Shown here: positions 34,927 through 43,307 of the stretch, piece after piece
How the letters are laid out: every line of letters begins with the position of its first letter
How positions within the stretch are numbered: the stretch's first letter is position 1
Assembly (NCBI GenBank): GCA_016710625.1
Contig: JADJVK010000029.1
Location: forward strand, 1-54,412
DNA from: Saprospiraceae bacterium
GTDB taxonomy: Bacteria > Bacteroidota > Bacteroidia > Chitinophagales > Saprospiraceae
Length of the DNA stretch: 54,412 bases
Direction of reading: 5' to 3'
Notes under the pieces: generated by a model
Told to the model about the DNA's origin: nothing
What the model saw: the letters and a program-made list of their open reading frames with translations, nothing else
The model's database searches: none
Program-made: the position numbers and the translations under genes

Positions 34927-35250
34927 TTAATTTTGATGATGTTTTGTCTTCGTATTTTCTCTAATTATTTTATCAAATGATACATTGGATCCAACAATAG
35001 GTATAGATGTTATTAATACATCTTCGCCAAATTCTTTTTCGATCAAAGTCGTTATTTCTGTAAATAGCACTGCTTTTGTTTGAATTGTAATTACAGAATT
35101 TATTACTTTTTCAACTTTATGATCTTTCTTTATGTAGGCGACATTATCCACATCTATCGAAGCTTTTCCAATGAGTTCCTCATTAAATAATTTTTCAATT
35201 AATAAGTTGGGATTGTGTTCTTTCTTTAGATAAATAATCATATTAACCAT
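34927..35250 (-). CDS. CutA-like (PII-like fold) protein
   Basis: The 107-residue protein has the small ferredoxin-like pattern of CutA1/PII relatives: strand MVNMIIYLKKEHNP, helix NLLIEKLFNEELIG, a central YIKKDHKVEK and VINSVITIQTKAVLFTEITT, and a final strand with ITSIPIVGSN. CutA proteins form trimers and are connected with divalent metal tolerance, though direct function is unsettled. It starts 12 bases after the TolC-like gene and precedes terC, consistent with an exporter operon for metal or envelope stress. The assignment is from pattern only. Confidence 0.65.
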   Translation of the reverse strand: MVNMIIYLKKEHNPNLLIEKLFNEELIGKASIDVDNVAYIKKDHKVEKVINSVITIQTKAVLFTEITTLIEKEFGEDVLITSIPIVGSNVSFDKIIRENTKTKHHQN

Positions 35251-35262
35251 AATAATAATTTT

Positions 35263-36663
35263 TTAATTTAACATACCTGCACTCCATTTCATTCCATAAA
35301 TTGTAATAAAGTACTTTGTTTTCAGTTCAGCGATTTTTCTTTCTGTTTCAAAAACTTTACTTTCTCTACTATTGATTAGGAAAAGAGAACTTTCTCCATT
35401 TTTGAATAAAGTTTCTTCAGCTTTTAGTAAATATTTAAAATTTTCTAACATGTTATTTTGAAGCGACAATTGAGATTTTAAAACCACATAATCATTAAAG
35501 TATTTTCTGATTTTTTGATTGATTACTTGGCTTTTTTGGGTTTGATATAAATTGTTTTCAAGTATTTTTAGCTTAGTCTTATTGTATTCTCCCCTTGCCT
35601 GACCAAAAAATAAGGGCATTTCAAATTTTAATCCATATTGGAAATTATTTTGAAAAAGAAACCCATCTGATTTTAAAAAATTATAACCTTTTGATAAGTG
35701 ATTATATTTGAAATCAAGTTTTGGCAATAAATCTTGGAATTTCAACCTTTTTTCAATCGATAAAACTCCTGATTTTTGTCTGTAAAGCATTAGCTCAGGA
35801 TGGTTAGTATTAGCTGATTGCAATAATTCCTCAAGATCAAAATTTGAGTTATTTAAATTATCACCTTTTAAATCATCTTTATTTGGAAGTACATTAGCTG
35901 GCAATTGATAGGCAACTTGGTTTTCTTTCCATAGAAATGTACTTAATTCGAATCCCTCATTTTGGAATTTTTGCCAATATTCATTTTTTTGGAACTCAAA
36001 ATTTTGATATTGCAATAATGCCTCAATAGTGTCAATTGCAGGTCTTTCGCCATTAATCACTGTTTTCTTTACAAATTCAAACCTTATTTTACTATTTTCA
36101 TAATTCTTATTTAAAATTTCATAAACTTGGTAAGCATTTGCCCATTCCCAATATTGAGTTATGGCGTCCAGCAATATATTGTTTATGATAATATTTTTTT
36201 CAGTACTTGCCATCTCCTTAAATAGCTTTGATTGCTTTAGAAAAGCTCTTCTTTTGTCAATAATCAAATTTTTAAGTAAGGGAACACCGACACCTATATA
36301 ACTAGATTGCCCAACTGTCTCTGATGGGTCAAACCTTACTCCAGATAGATTTTCAACACCAGCAACTATCTCTCCACCAAACCAAGTAGGAATACTAATA
36401 TTTGGATTGATATAATCGTAATAGGTAGAATTATCAAACTTTTTATTTGCGATATAATTGCTTAAAATTGGGTTGAAAGCTCCTTTTGCAATTCGTATAT
36501 CTTCTTTTGTCTTTTCAATATTCAAATCTGATAATTGAATCACAGGATGATACAATCTTACTATTTGTAAAAATTGATTAGCACTTAGTGTGAGTGTGTC
36601 TGATTGTGCACACAAATGAACAAACATTAAGATAAATGAATATGTCATTATACATTTTCTCAT
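35263..36663 (-). CDS. TolC-family outer-membrane efflux protein
   Basis: The 466-residue protein has a signal peptide (cut after HLCAQ) and two halves rich in long coiled helices, as in TolC channel proteins. Examples are IEKTKEDIRIAKGAFNPIL, RAFLKQSKLFKEMASTEKNI and KTKLKILENNLYQTQKSQVI. Strand segments FKYNHLSKGYNFL and FQYGLKFEMPLFFG belong to the barrel. Its start overlaps the stop of the HlyD-like gene by four bases, a sign of translational coupling. Together with the ABC and HlyD-like proteins it should form a channel through the envelope. Confidence 0.9.
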   Translation of the reverse strand: MRKCIMTYSFILMFVHLCAQSDTLTLSANQFLQIVRLYHPVIQLSDLNIEKTKEDIRIAKGAFNPILSNYIANKKFDNSTYYDYINPNISIPTWFGGEIVAGVENLSGVRFDPSETVGQSSYIGVGVPLLKNLIIDKRRAFLKQSKLFKEMASTEKNIIINNILLDAITQYWEWANAYQVYEILNKNYENSKIRFEFVKKTVINGERPAIDTIEALLQYQNFEFQKNEYWQKFQNEGFELSTFLWKENQVAYQLPANVLPNKDDLKGDNLNNSNFDLEELLQSANTNHPELMLYRQKSGVLSIEKRLKFQDLLPKLDFKYNHLSKGYNFLKSDGFLFQNNFQYGLKFEMPLFFGQARGEYNKTKLKILENNLYQTQKSQVINQKIRKYFNDYVVLKSQLSLQNNMLENFKYLLKAEETLFKNGESSLFLINSRESKVFETERKIAELKTKYFITIYGMKWSAGMLN

Positions 36664-37973
36664 TTCTCACCCTTTTTTTTAGGTTTGTAAAATTCAGCTG
36701 GAAAACCATTGATTTCTCGCCATATTTCATACCAAATCGGAACATTTTTCAATAAAATGATGGCATGAGCCCCTGTGCCTAACCTAAGCTGATCGGGCCA
36801 TTTTTTATACAAAGTATCTGGAGCAACTAAAACTCTATATTTACCATTTTCTCCAATAGCATTTTCATAGGAAACTATATTTCCACTGAATGTCCCATAA
36901 CTATTTTCGGGCCAACCACTAAAAACGATGGCTGGGAAACCATCAAAAGTAAACCTAACATTTTGATGGATATTTATTAATGGAATATCGACAGGATCTA
37001 CAAATAACTCTACTGCATACTCAGTTTTGGTAGGAACTATTATCGAAATTGTTTCCCCCTCTTTTAATATTTCACCGATTCCTGATTTGTTTGCTTGAAT
37101 TATTTGCCCATCTTGTGGAGCAGTAACAACATATCTTTCATTTCTAATTTTATAATTACTGACTTGATTGTTCAGCTTTTCGACTTCTGCATTTGATGTA
37201 GCAATTTGGCTTAAATTCTGAAAATTATCCCCAGTTGCTTTATTGATTTTCTCTGTGTATTCTTGCTCAACACTGTTTTGTTCTATTTTATTATTGATTA
37301 TTTCTTGTTGAGTTTGGGCAATTTTGTTTTCAGAAACAATTTTTTTCGCAATTGAATTTTGATAGGCGATACTTCTTTGTTGTAACTGAGTCTGAGAAAC
37401 TAGCCCTTGATTGAACATCTCTAATTGTCTATCATATTGATTTTTAAGGAGCTGTGCTTCATTCTCTACAGCAGTCAATTCTGCTTTTTCACTAGCCAAT
37501 TTATTATTAAGTTGATTGGCTTTATTCAAAAGTTGAGCAATTTTCAACTTTTTTGCTTCATTGAGATTGTTAATTTGAGAGGAAGTAGAGCCTATTTTCC
37601 CTTTATAATACTCAATGCTACCTATTTTTGCATCTACTTGTGATTGTGTTCTTTCTATTAATTTAGGGTCTAAATAATCCTCTTTTATCTCAGAAAGAAT
37701 TAAAATAGTATCCCCCTTTTTTACAAAATCACCTTCTTTTACGAACCATTGATTGATTTTTCCAGGAATCAAAGCATTGATTTTCTGAGGTCGATTTTCT
37801 TGTTTTAAGGTTGTTATATTGCCAATTGTCCTAATGTTTTGTGTCCATGGTAGAAATATTACTAAAATTATTAATATGAAAACTCCCCAAAAGTAATATT
37901 TTACTTTGCTTTTTTTGTGAATCAAATAGATACTCTCTATTGATTTTAAAGGAATATTATATTTATTTATCAT
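36660..37973 (-). CDS. HlyD-family membrane fusion protein
   Basis: The 437-residue protein has one N-terminal transmembrane helix (YYFWGVFILIILVIFLPW) and a lipoyl/barrel-sandwich domain split in two (PGKINQWFVKEGDFVKKGD and APQDGQIIQANKSGIGEILKEGE). Between the halves is a long coiled coil (about 110-260, rich in Q, N, E and K). It should bridge the inner-membrane ABC transporter and the TolC-like channel. It sits between them in the operon, two bases after the ABC stop and overlapping tolC. Confidence 0.92.
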   Translation of the reverse strand: MINKYNIPLKSIESIYLIHKKSKVKYYFWGVFILIILVIFLPWTQNIRTIGNITTLKQENRPQKINALIPGKINQWFVKEGDFVKKGDTILILSEIKEDYLDPKLIERTQSQVDAKIGSIEYYKGKIGSTSSQINNLNEAKKLKIAQLLNKANQLNNKLASEKAELTAVENEAQLLKNQYDRQLEMFNQGLVSQTQLQQRSIAYQNSIAKKIVSENKIAQTQQEIINNKIEQNSVEQEYTEKINKATGDNFQNLSQIATSNAEVEKLNNQVSNYKIRNERYVVTAPQDGQIIQANKSGIGEILKEGETISIIVPTKTEYAVELFVDPVDIPLINIHQNVRFTFDGFPAIVFSGWPENSYGTFSGNIVSYENAIGENGKYRVLVAPDTLYKKWPDQLRLGTGAHAIILLKNVPIWYEIWREINGFPAEFYKPKKKGEK

Positions 37974-37975
37974 TT

Positions 37976-39613
37976 TTAAAGTTTATTTAAGTTGATGAAT
38001 AGTGAACTTTCCTTAATGAATTCACTATCATTCGTTGAAATGATGATGGTTTTGTTTTTCGAAATATCCAATAAATATTGTTGAAGATGTTTCTTGCTAA
38101 TTTCATCCAAACTATTCCATGGATCTTCTAAAATAAGTAAGATAGGGTCATGAATGAATGTCCTAAGAAGTAAAATTTTATTTATCAAAGAGGATGGCAA
38201 TTTTTTACCAATAGGATCAAGTAAGGTCTCGAATGAATCATTGAATTGTAGAATAAAGCTTTCAATTTTCATTTTTTTGGCTAAATTCATAATATCATTT
38301 GAAGAGATATAAGACTTGCCTAAAGTAATATTCTCCCAAAGAGTTCCTTTGAAAATGTCTTGATCGTTTAAAAAAATACCAGTTTTTTCCCTTAAGCTTT
38401 TTAATGACAAATTTTGAATTGGGATATCATTAAATGTAATCGTCCCTTTAAAGTTTTTATAGTTACTTGTCAATAATTTTAACAAGGTAGATTTGCCACT
38501 GTTTTCTGCTCCAGTGATGCAAGTGATTGATTTGGAAGGGATAGTGAGTGAAAGATTTTTAAAAACTTCTGATTCATTATTGTAAGCAAATGATAGATTT
38601 TGAATATTAATCTTCAACTCATCTGCTTCAAATGGAATTTTTCCATCTTTTTCGTTCGGGATTTCTAATATGGAATCCAACTTTATTAGTCCTGTAATAA
38701 CATCATAAACATTTTCTAAACTGATAATTAGTTTCTCTAAGGAATTAATTATGGCAATAATGACAATTTCGGCAGCAACAAATTGTCCCATATTTATTTT
38801 TTGATCAAAAAGTAAATAGGTCCCTAAAATTAACATCAACGAAGTAATACTGACCTTGAAGAAAACCAATGATTTATATTGGAAAAGCAAAACTTTAAAA
38901 TGATTAGTTCTTGCTTCGACATAGTTTTTTAGGTTATTATCTATTTTTATCAAATTCAAATTTGATCCTTGACTATATTTTATTGATTTGATCACTCGAC
39001 CCATTTCTTCCAACCATCCCACCACTTCATATTTGTAATTACTTTCTAAGTTGTTGGTTTCCAAGCCACTTTTTCCACTTATTTTAAATATTACAAAAAG
39101 AATAAGCATAATTAATAATGAAAAAGCAATAAATAATGGATGATAAAAGGAAAGTAATATCAATCCAAAAAGTATTTGAATAGTAGAAACTGGAATGTCT
39201 AAAAGTAATTTTGAAAATCCTTTTTGCAGACTAATCGTTTCAAAAAAGCGATTGATCTTTTCCGGGAGATAATATGCATCAATTTCTTTCAAATCAATAT
39301 TCGGAATTTTTTCAGTAAAATCTAAAGCATACCTAACAAAAATCTTCTGTTGAATTTTTTCGATAATTTTCATTTGATTGATATGCAATAATCCCACTAT
39401 TAATACTCCTAAAACTATTAAAAAAATCAAGACATAGATGGAGGCTACCATTGTATTTCCAATAATGAATCCAATGATACTTTGAATTCCTAATGGAAGA
39501 CTTAGCTGAATCAATCCACTTGAAATAGCATAGAAATAAATAGCAGTGATTTCATTTTTCTCCAATTTCAGAAGCAATTTTAGATTGCTAAAAACATCTT
39601 TATTGTTCACCAT
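37976..39613 (-). CDS. ABC transporter, fused permease and ATPase with degenerate catalytic motifs
   Basis: The 545-residue protein has a six-helix exporter domain (1-310) and an ATPase domain (330-545). Walker A is good (GAENSGKST, 368-376). The other motifs are altered: the Q-loop glutamine position reads FLNDQD, the signature LSGGQ is replaced by LPSSL (472-476), and Walker B ends ILED with E496-D497 in swapped order. The H-loop reads STNDS without histidine. Such changes suggest slow or no ATP hydrolysis, or a family with its own rules. It lacks the N-terminal peptidase domain of bacteriocin exporters. It heads the HlyD/TolC operon and is divergent from tetR. Confidence 0.88.
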   Translation of the reverse strand: MVNNKDVFSNLKLLLKLEKNEITAIYFYAISSGLIQLSLPLGIQSIIGFIIGNTMVASIYVLIFLIVLGVLIVGLLHINQMKIIEKIQQKIFVRYALDFTEKIPNIDLKEIDAYYLPEKINRFFETISLQKGFSKLLLDIPVSTIQILFGLILLSFYHPLFIAFSLLIMLILFVIFKISGKSGLETNNLESNYKYEVVGWLEEMGRVIKSIKYSQGSNLNLIKIDNNLKNYVEARTNHFKVLLFQYKSLVFFKVSITSLMLILGTYLLFDQKINMGQFVAAEIVIIAIINSLEKLIISLENVYDVITGLIKLDSILEIPNEKDGKIPFEADELKINIQNLSFAYNNESEVFKNLSLTIPSKSITCITGAENSGKSTLLKLLTSNYKNFKGTITFNDIPIQNLSLKSLREKTGIFLNDQDIFKGTLWENITLGKSYISSNDIMNLAKKMKIESFILQFNDSFETLLDPIGKKLPSSLINKILLLRTFIHDPILLILEDPWNSLDEISKKHLQQYLLDISKNKTIIISTNDSEFIKESSLFINLNKL

Positions 39614-39651
39614 TATTGTTCTAATTATTTTTTTAAATTGAATATTTTCTG

Positions 39652-39659
39652 CAAATATA
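39652..39659 (-). promoter_or_regulatory. -7 box for the ABC exporter operon
   Basis: The minus strand reads TATATTTG, matching TAnnTTTG, 39 bases before the ABC start. The palindrome at 39678-39690 lies just upstream, where it could block the -33 region. Confidence 0.5.
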
Positions 39660-39677
39660 TGAAAACTATTTCAAATA

Positions 39678-39690
39678 ATAGTAATACTAT
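39678..39690. promoter_or_regulatory. Candidate TetR operator
   Basis: ATAGTA and TACTAT form a perfect 13-base palindrome with one central base, in the 140-base space between the divergent tetR and ABC exporter promoters. This is the normal place and size for a TetR-family operator half-site pair, but binding is unproven. Confidence 0.45.
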
Positions 39691-39729
39691 CAAAAATAAA
39701 TGTAATTATATTATTTGTAGAATATTTAC

Positions 39730-39737
39730 TATCTTTG
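39730..39737 (+). promoter_or_regulatory. -7 box for the TetR-family gene
   Basis: TATCTTTG matches TAnnTTTG, ending 16 bases before the ATG at 39754, so the leader is very short. Confidence 0.55.
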
Positions 39738-39753
39738 CAAAAAAATAATATTT

Positions 39754-40425
39754 ATGGAATTTAAGTTGAACTTCGATATTAATGAAAAAATATATTTAAG
39801 GAATCCTGAAAGCAGTGAAATCGGGAAATTAATGATAAAAAAAGCCATAGATTTAATTTGTGAGCTTGGTTTTGAGCAGTTTACATTTAAAAAACTAGCA
39901 TTAGAAATAAATAGTACGGAGGCAACTATTTATAGATATTTTGAAAATAAACATCGAATTCTATTATATATTTTGAATTGGTATTGGTGTTTTATGGACT
40001 TTCTATTTACAGTCAAGCTGGAAAATATTTCAAATGACAGAGAAAAATTGAAATTGATTATTAAATTATTGTCGAATGAATTTTTAGATAATTTATACCA
40101 TAATGAGTACAATAAAATTTATCTAAACAAAATAGTCATAGCAGAAAGCAGCAAAGCTTATCTGGTTAAGGACATAATTGAGATCAATAAAAATGAGGTT
40201 TTTAAACCTTATAAAGATTTGAGTGGGAAAATAGCAGATGTTATTTCTCTATACAATCCGAATTATAAATTTCCTCGATCATTGAGTACAACACTAATTG
40301 AAACATCGCATAATCAGCAATTCTTTTCCATGTATTTACCCAAATTAACGGATGATATTCATCACAATGGATCTGAATTTACTCGAAGTTTTTTAGAGGA
40401 TTTTGTGTTTAAAATACTTGATTAG
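39754..40425 (+). CDS. TetR/AcrR-family transcriptional regulator
   Basis: The 223-residue protein has an N-terminal helix-turn-helix of the TetR type (about 25-72: AIDLICELGFEQFTFKKLAL, then INSTEATIYRYFENKHRIL) and a helical ligand domain without recognisable specificity. It is divergent from the exporter operon, with a palindrome between, so it most likely represses that operon until an inducer binds. The recognition helix is intact. Its stop codon is part of a terminator stem shared with the convergent lipoprotein gene. Confidence 0.92.
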   Translation: MEFKLNFDINEKIYLRNPESSEIGKLMIKKAIDLICELGFEQFTFKKLALEINSTEATIYRYFENKHRILLYILNWYWCFMDFLFTVKLENISNDREKLKLIIKLLSNEFLDNLYHNEYNKIYLNKIVIAESSKAYLVKDIIEINKNEVFKPYKDLSGKIADVISLYNPNYKFPRSLSTTLIETSHNQQFFSMYLPKLTDDIHHNGSEFTRSFLEDFVFKILD

Positions 40426-40455
40426 AGAAACAATAATTACAAATCTAATCTTTTT
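40420..40455. terminator. Terminator between tetR and the convergent lipoprotein gene
   Basis: GATTAG at 40420-40425 pairs with CTAATC at 40445-40450, followed by five T. The stem arms contain the stop codons of both convergent genes. Confidence 0.5.
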
Positions 40456-40936
40456 GTAGTTTCACTTCTCCTTGATATTTATTGTCTATTAAGATAATTT
40501 TAAAAGGTCGGATGGAAAAGCTTTGCTTTTCGCCTTCTGTAAATTTGTAATGAAGGGTAATTGAATTATCTGCACTTTTTACATTCAAAATTTTCAATAC
40601 AGGGGATTTATCAGAATTTGGGCAAATTACAGAAATTGCATATTGTTTGGTAAAATCTATAACCGTTAGCTTTCCATTGTTTCCCATTGTAGTAGCTATT
40701 CCGAAAATATTGTCAAAATCAACCTGAGATTTCAAGATTATTGTATGCAAAACACTGTCTTTGTAGGTGTTTTTGACAAAATAATTTTTTGCTTCAGTAA
40801 AGGGAATATCATTTTCCACTTTTGATTCTTGTGTGGTTTTCGTGTCATTATTATGTTTAGGAGATTGCTTGTTATGATTACATGAAAATATGGTAGCAAT
40901 GAGAATAACGGTGGTAATAAATGAGTATTTAAACAT
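40445..40936 (-). CDS. Putative lipoprotein, hypothetical
   Basis: The 163-residue protein has a lipoprotein signal ending FSC (C19), a low-complexity linker rich in N, K, T and E (about 20-45) and a beta-rich domain. Readable segments of that domain are ILKSQVDFDNIFGIATTMG, DFTKQYAISVICPNSD and SFSIRPFKIILID. I do not recognise the family with certainty. It is probably anchored in the envelope. A TACTTTTG box on the minus strand at 40984-40991 could be its promoter. Confidence 0.65.
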   Translation of the reverse strand: MFKYSFITTVILIATIFSCNHNKQSPKHNNDTKTTQESKVENDIPFTEAKNYFVKNTYKDSVLHTIILKSQVDFDNIFGIATTMGNNGKLTVIDFTKQYAISVICPNSDKSPVLKILNVKSADNSITLHYKFTEGEKQSFSIRPFKIILIDNKYQGEVKLQKD

Positions 40937-41134
40937 AATTTCTGATTAATTTTGCTTTTTTTGAAAAAAAATCATATTGGCTACAAAAGTAAAGATAATT
41001 AAAACCAATTCACTTTTTCGAATTATTCAACGAAATGTGCAAATCAAAAATTCTGTAAACCTTAAATGTTTTTGAGAAAAATTTAATTTATCGGAAATTA
41101 AATATCTACAATCATATGAAATACAAAGTATAAT

Positions 41135-41368
41135 TTATTGATTTGAACAAATGAAAGTTATACCAAAAATGATAAGTAACAACACTACAAATGCAATAAT
41201 AGATGAAGGCTTTGCAAAATTGATGGTCCAACCCATGTAAATATTTCGTTTGGGCGGAAAAATTCTATTGTCAGCTTTATTGTAATAGAATATTCCATAT
41301 TTCCAATTATTTGGGTCATTTCTCCAATTTTCTAGGGTTTCTTTGGATGGTTTTTCTGTTGTTGACAT
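41135..41368 (-). CDS. DUF5808-like small membrane protein
   Basis: The 77-residue protein has WRNDPNNWKYGIFYYNKADN and RIFPPKRNIYMGWTINFAKP, the DUF5808 signature, followed by one transmembrane helix (SIIAFVVLLLIIFGITFIC). These short proteins are usually found in the membrane with unknown function. It is a single gene between 198- and 55-base gaps. Confidence 0.75.
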   Translation of the reverse strand: MSTTEKPSKETLENWRNDPNNWKYGIFYYNKADNRIFPPKRNIYMGWTINFAKPSSIIAFVVLLLIIFGITFICSNQ

Positions 41369-41423
41369 TTTAAATTGGTTGAATTTTTTTTGTATAAGAT
41401 GAGTATTTCTAAAACATCATCAA

Positions 41424-41903
41424 TTAGGAAAGTTTATAGATGAATTCTTCTATTTCCATTTGTCTTGCATTGGCATAACCAAAGTCATTACCTATTTTTA
41501 AGAATCCACATTTCTCTAAAACTTTTTGTGAGCCCAAATTGTCAAAGGCAACTCGACCATAAATAGGTCTTATTATTTCCGTTTTTAAAAATTCAGTTAG
41601 TGCATTAGTAGCAATGCCTTGACCCCAATATTTTCTATCCACCCAATAAGTAATTTCTGCTTCATTTTCCATTACATATTTTGCCAAACTACCAACGATT
41701 TCATCATTTATTTTTATCGTTTGCATATTGATAGAAGGATCGGCAATATGTTTTTTATATTTTTCCAAATAAGCAGTCTGATCATTTGGGTTACTTGGGG
41801 TGAATGCTGCCCAATAAATGGCTTCCTTATCCATTTGAAACTCAAATAACGTAAATAAATCAGCTTCAATTGTTTTAGATAATTGTATATTGTTGATTGT
41901 CAT
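41424..41903 (-). CDS. GNAT-family N-acetyltransferase
   Basis: The ATG at 41903 is preferred to a TTG 18 bases upstream; the protein then has 159 residues. It follows the RimJ/RimL pattern: YLEKYKKHI, VGSLAKYV, the AEITYWVDRKYWGQGIATNA acetyl-CoA loop (R/Q-x-x-G-x-A type), ALTEFLKTE and GRVAFDNLGSQKVLEKCGF. It transfers acetyl to an amine of a protein or small molecule; the substrate is not evident. Confidence 0.9.
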   Translation of the reverse strand: MTINNIQLSKTIEADLFTLFEFQMDKEAIYWAAFTPSNPNDQTAYLEKYKKHIADPSINMQTIKINDEIVGSLAKYVMENEAEITYWVDRKYWGQGIATNALTEFLKTEIIRPIYGRVAFDNLGSQKVLEKCGFLKIGNDFGYANARQMEIEEFIYKLS

Positions 41904-41969
41904 TTGTTTAGAGTTTTGCAAGTATTTTGTAAAATATTTTAAATTCTTAATTTCAGTTAAATAAATTGA

Positions 41970-42566
41970 TTAATAGCTACATATTTTTTTTAGTTCTTGA
42001 ATTTCATTATAATTTGAAGGGTTAATAAAAGTTTTAGCGATTTCATATTTTATATTATTTTGTCTTACAGCATCCCATAAAATTTTTTTCAATTCATTAA
42101 TCTTTTGTTTAGAATCTAATAAAATAAAACCATTGAAAACTATTTGATTATTCAATTTTATATTAAATCTATTATCTATACCCGAAGATAAATTATTACT
42201 AAAATTGCCAGGTCCCTGGTAAATAAATTTGTTTTTATAATCATCATAATTAAGTTCAAGCATTTCTATTTGTTGCCATAAAAATATATCATTGTTTAAT
42301 TTGATAAAATTTTTACTTATTTCAATTTTACCTGCCTCATTCTTAAAATGTTCTTCGATAATAAAAAATGGAATAATATTTAAAAACAAGAAATTTGTTA
42401 AGCAAATAAATGTAATTATCAAGAATAATTCATTTTTTTTATATTCAGCAAAATAACTTAATATAAAAATTATAACTAAAATAATTAATGTAATTATTGC
42501 AATCCAGTTATTAGTTGAAATATTTGGTCTTTTAAAATCTGTATAAATTTTAGATTCAAAAATCAT
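41970..42566 (-). CDS. Hypothetical protein with two transmembrane helices
   Basis: The 198-residue protein has two hydrophobic helices near the N-terminus (WIAIITLIILVIIFILSYF and LFLIITFICLTNFLFLNIIP). A soluble domain of about 125 residues follows, beginning IEEHFKNEAGKIEISKNFIK and containing LNDNFI-like strand patterns (KLNNDIFLWQQIEMLELNY). The layout is that of PH-like membrane proteins, but this is a guess. Composition is very rich in I, N and K. Confidence 0.6.
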   Translation of the reverse strand: MIFESKIYTDFKRPNISTNNWIAIITLIILVIIFILSYFAEYKKNELFLIITFICLTNFLFLNIIPFFIIEEHFKNEAGKIEISKNFIKLNNDIFLWQQIEMLELNYDDYKNKFIYQGPGNFSNNLSSGIDNRFNIKLNNQIVFNGFILLDSKQKINELKKILWDAVRQNNIKYEIAKTFINPSNYNEIQELKKICSY

Positions 42567-42788
42567 TATTATTTAATTCTATTTGAATGTTTACTTTAGT
42601 AAAAAGTACAATATAATTTAAAAAATCAGAAAATGACTACAAGTTTTCACTTTAATTATAATATTTCCAAATTTTAAATTAATAGATATTAATTTAATTC
42701 ATAATGATTTATTTACATCTAACTTACTTTGGTTATTTAATTTGAAAGATATTTAAACAAGTTTTAATATTAATTATTTCAAATCCCC

Positions 42789-43217
42789 TTATTCTTTAGA
42801 TGCCTCAAATCCATACTTTATGGCTGATTCTAAAACATCTAAATTAATATCTTTTATTGTTTTAAACTTAATGCAATAGCCGGTAATACTTGCTTTGCCT
42901 ATAGTACTGCCAAAATTCGAAGATAGAAAAGTCTTATCTTCAATGCCAAGGATATAAACCGAAATTCCAGTTTTATTAGCACTTAGTCCAATTTGATAAA
43001 ATGGTCTGTTGGAGCTGTCGGCATAGTTTATCGTGTAAATTCCATAACCAATATTTGGATTCGAAACAACTTTGTTTTCGCTATTTTTACCATCTAAAAA
43101 CCATAATTTACAAGATGTATTCAGATTAAGAATTAATTGGTGCAAAACCCTCATTTCACTCTGTTTTCGTTCATCTAGGCACGAAATATATTCCTCAATT
43201 TCTGTTTCTACATCCAT
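42789..43217 (-). CDS. DUF1801-domain protein
   Basis: The 142-residue protein has the YdhG-like DUF1801 order: helix VETEIEEYISCLDERKQSEM, the LWFLDGKNSENKVVSNPNIGYG strand-loop (in place of the usual pattern of glycine and tyrosine), then YQIGLSANKTGISVYILG and a final IKFKTIKDINLDVLESAIKY. Function of the family is not established. A cytosolic protein is likely since no signal is present. Confidence 0.8.
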   Translation of the reverse strand: MDVETEIEEYISCLDERKQSEMRVLHQLILNLNTSCKLWFLDGKNSENKVVSNPNIGYGIYTINYADSSNRPFYQIGLSANKTGISVYILGIEDKTFLSSNFGSTIGKASITGYCIKFKTIKDINLDVLESAIKYGFEASKE

Positions 43218-43307
43218 TAAATATGATTTTATTTGTAAATTTAATCAAAAGCAATTGAATTCAAATTAGCCTACAAATGATTTGTAAATCATTGAATATT
43301 AACTGAA

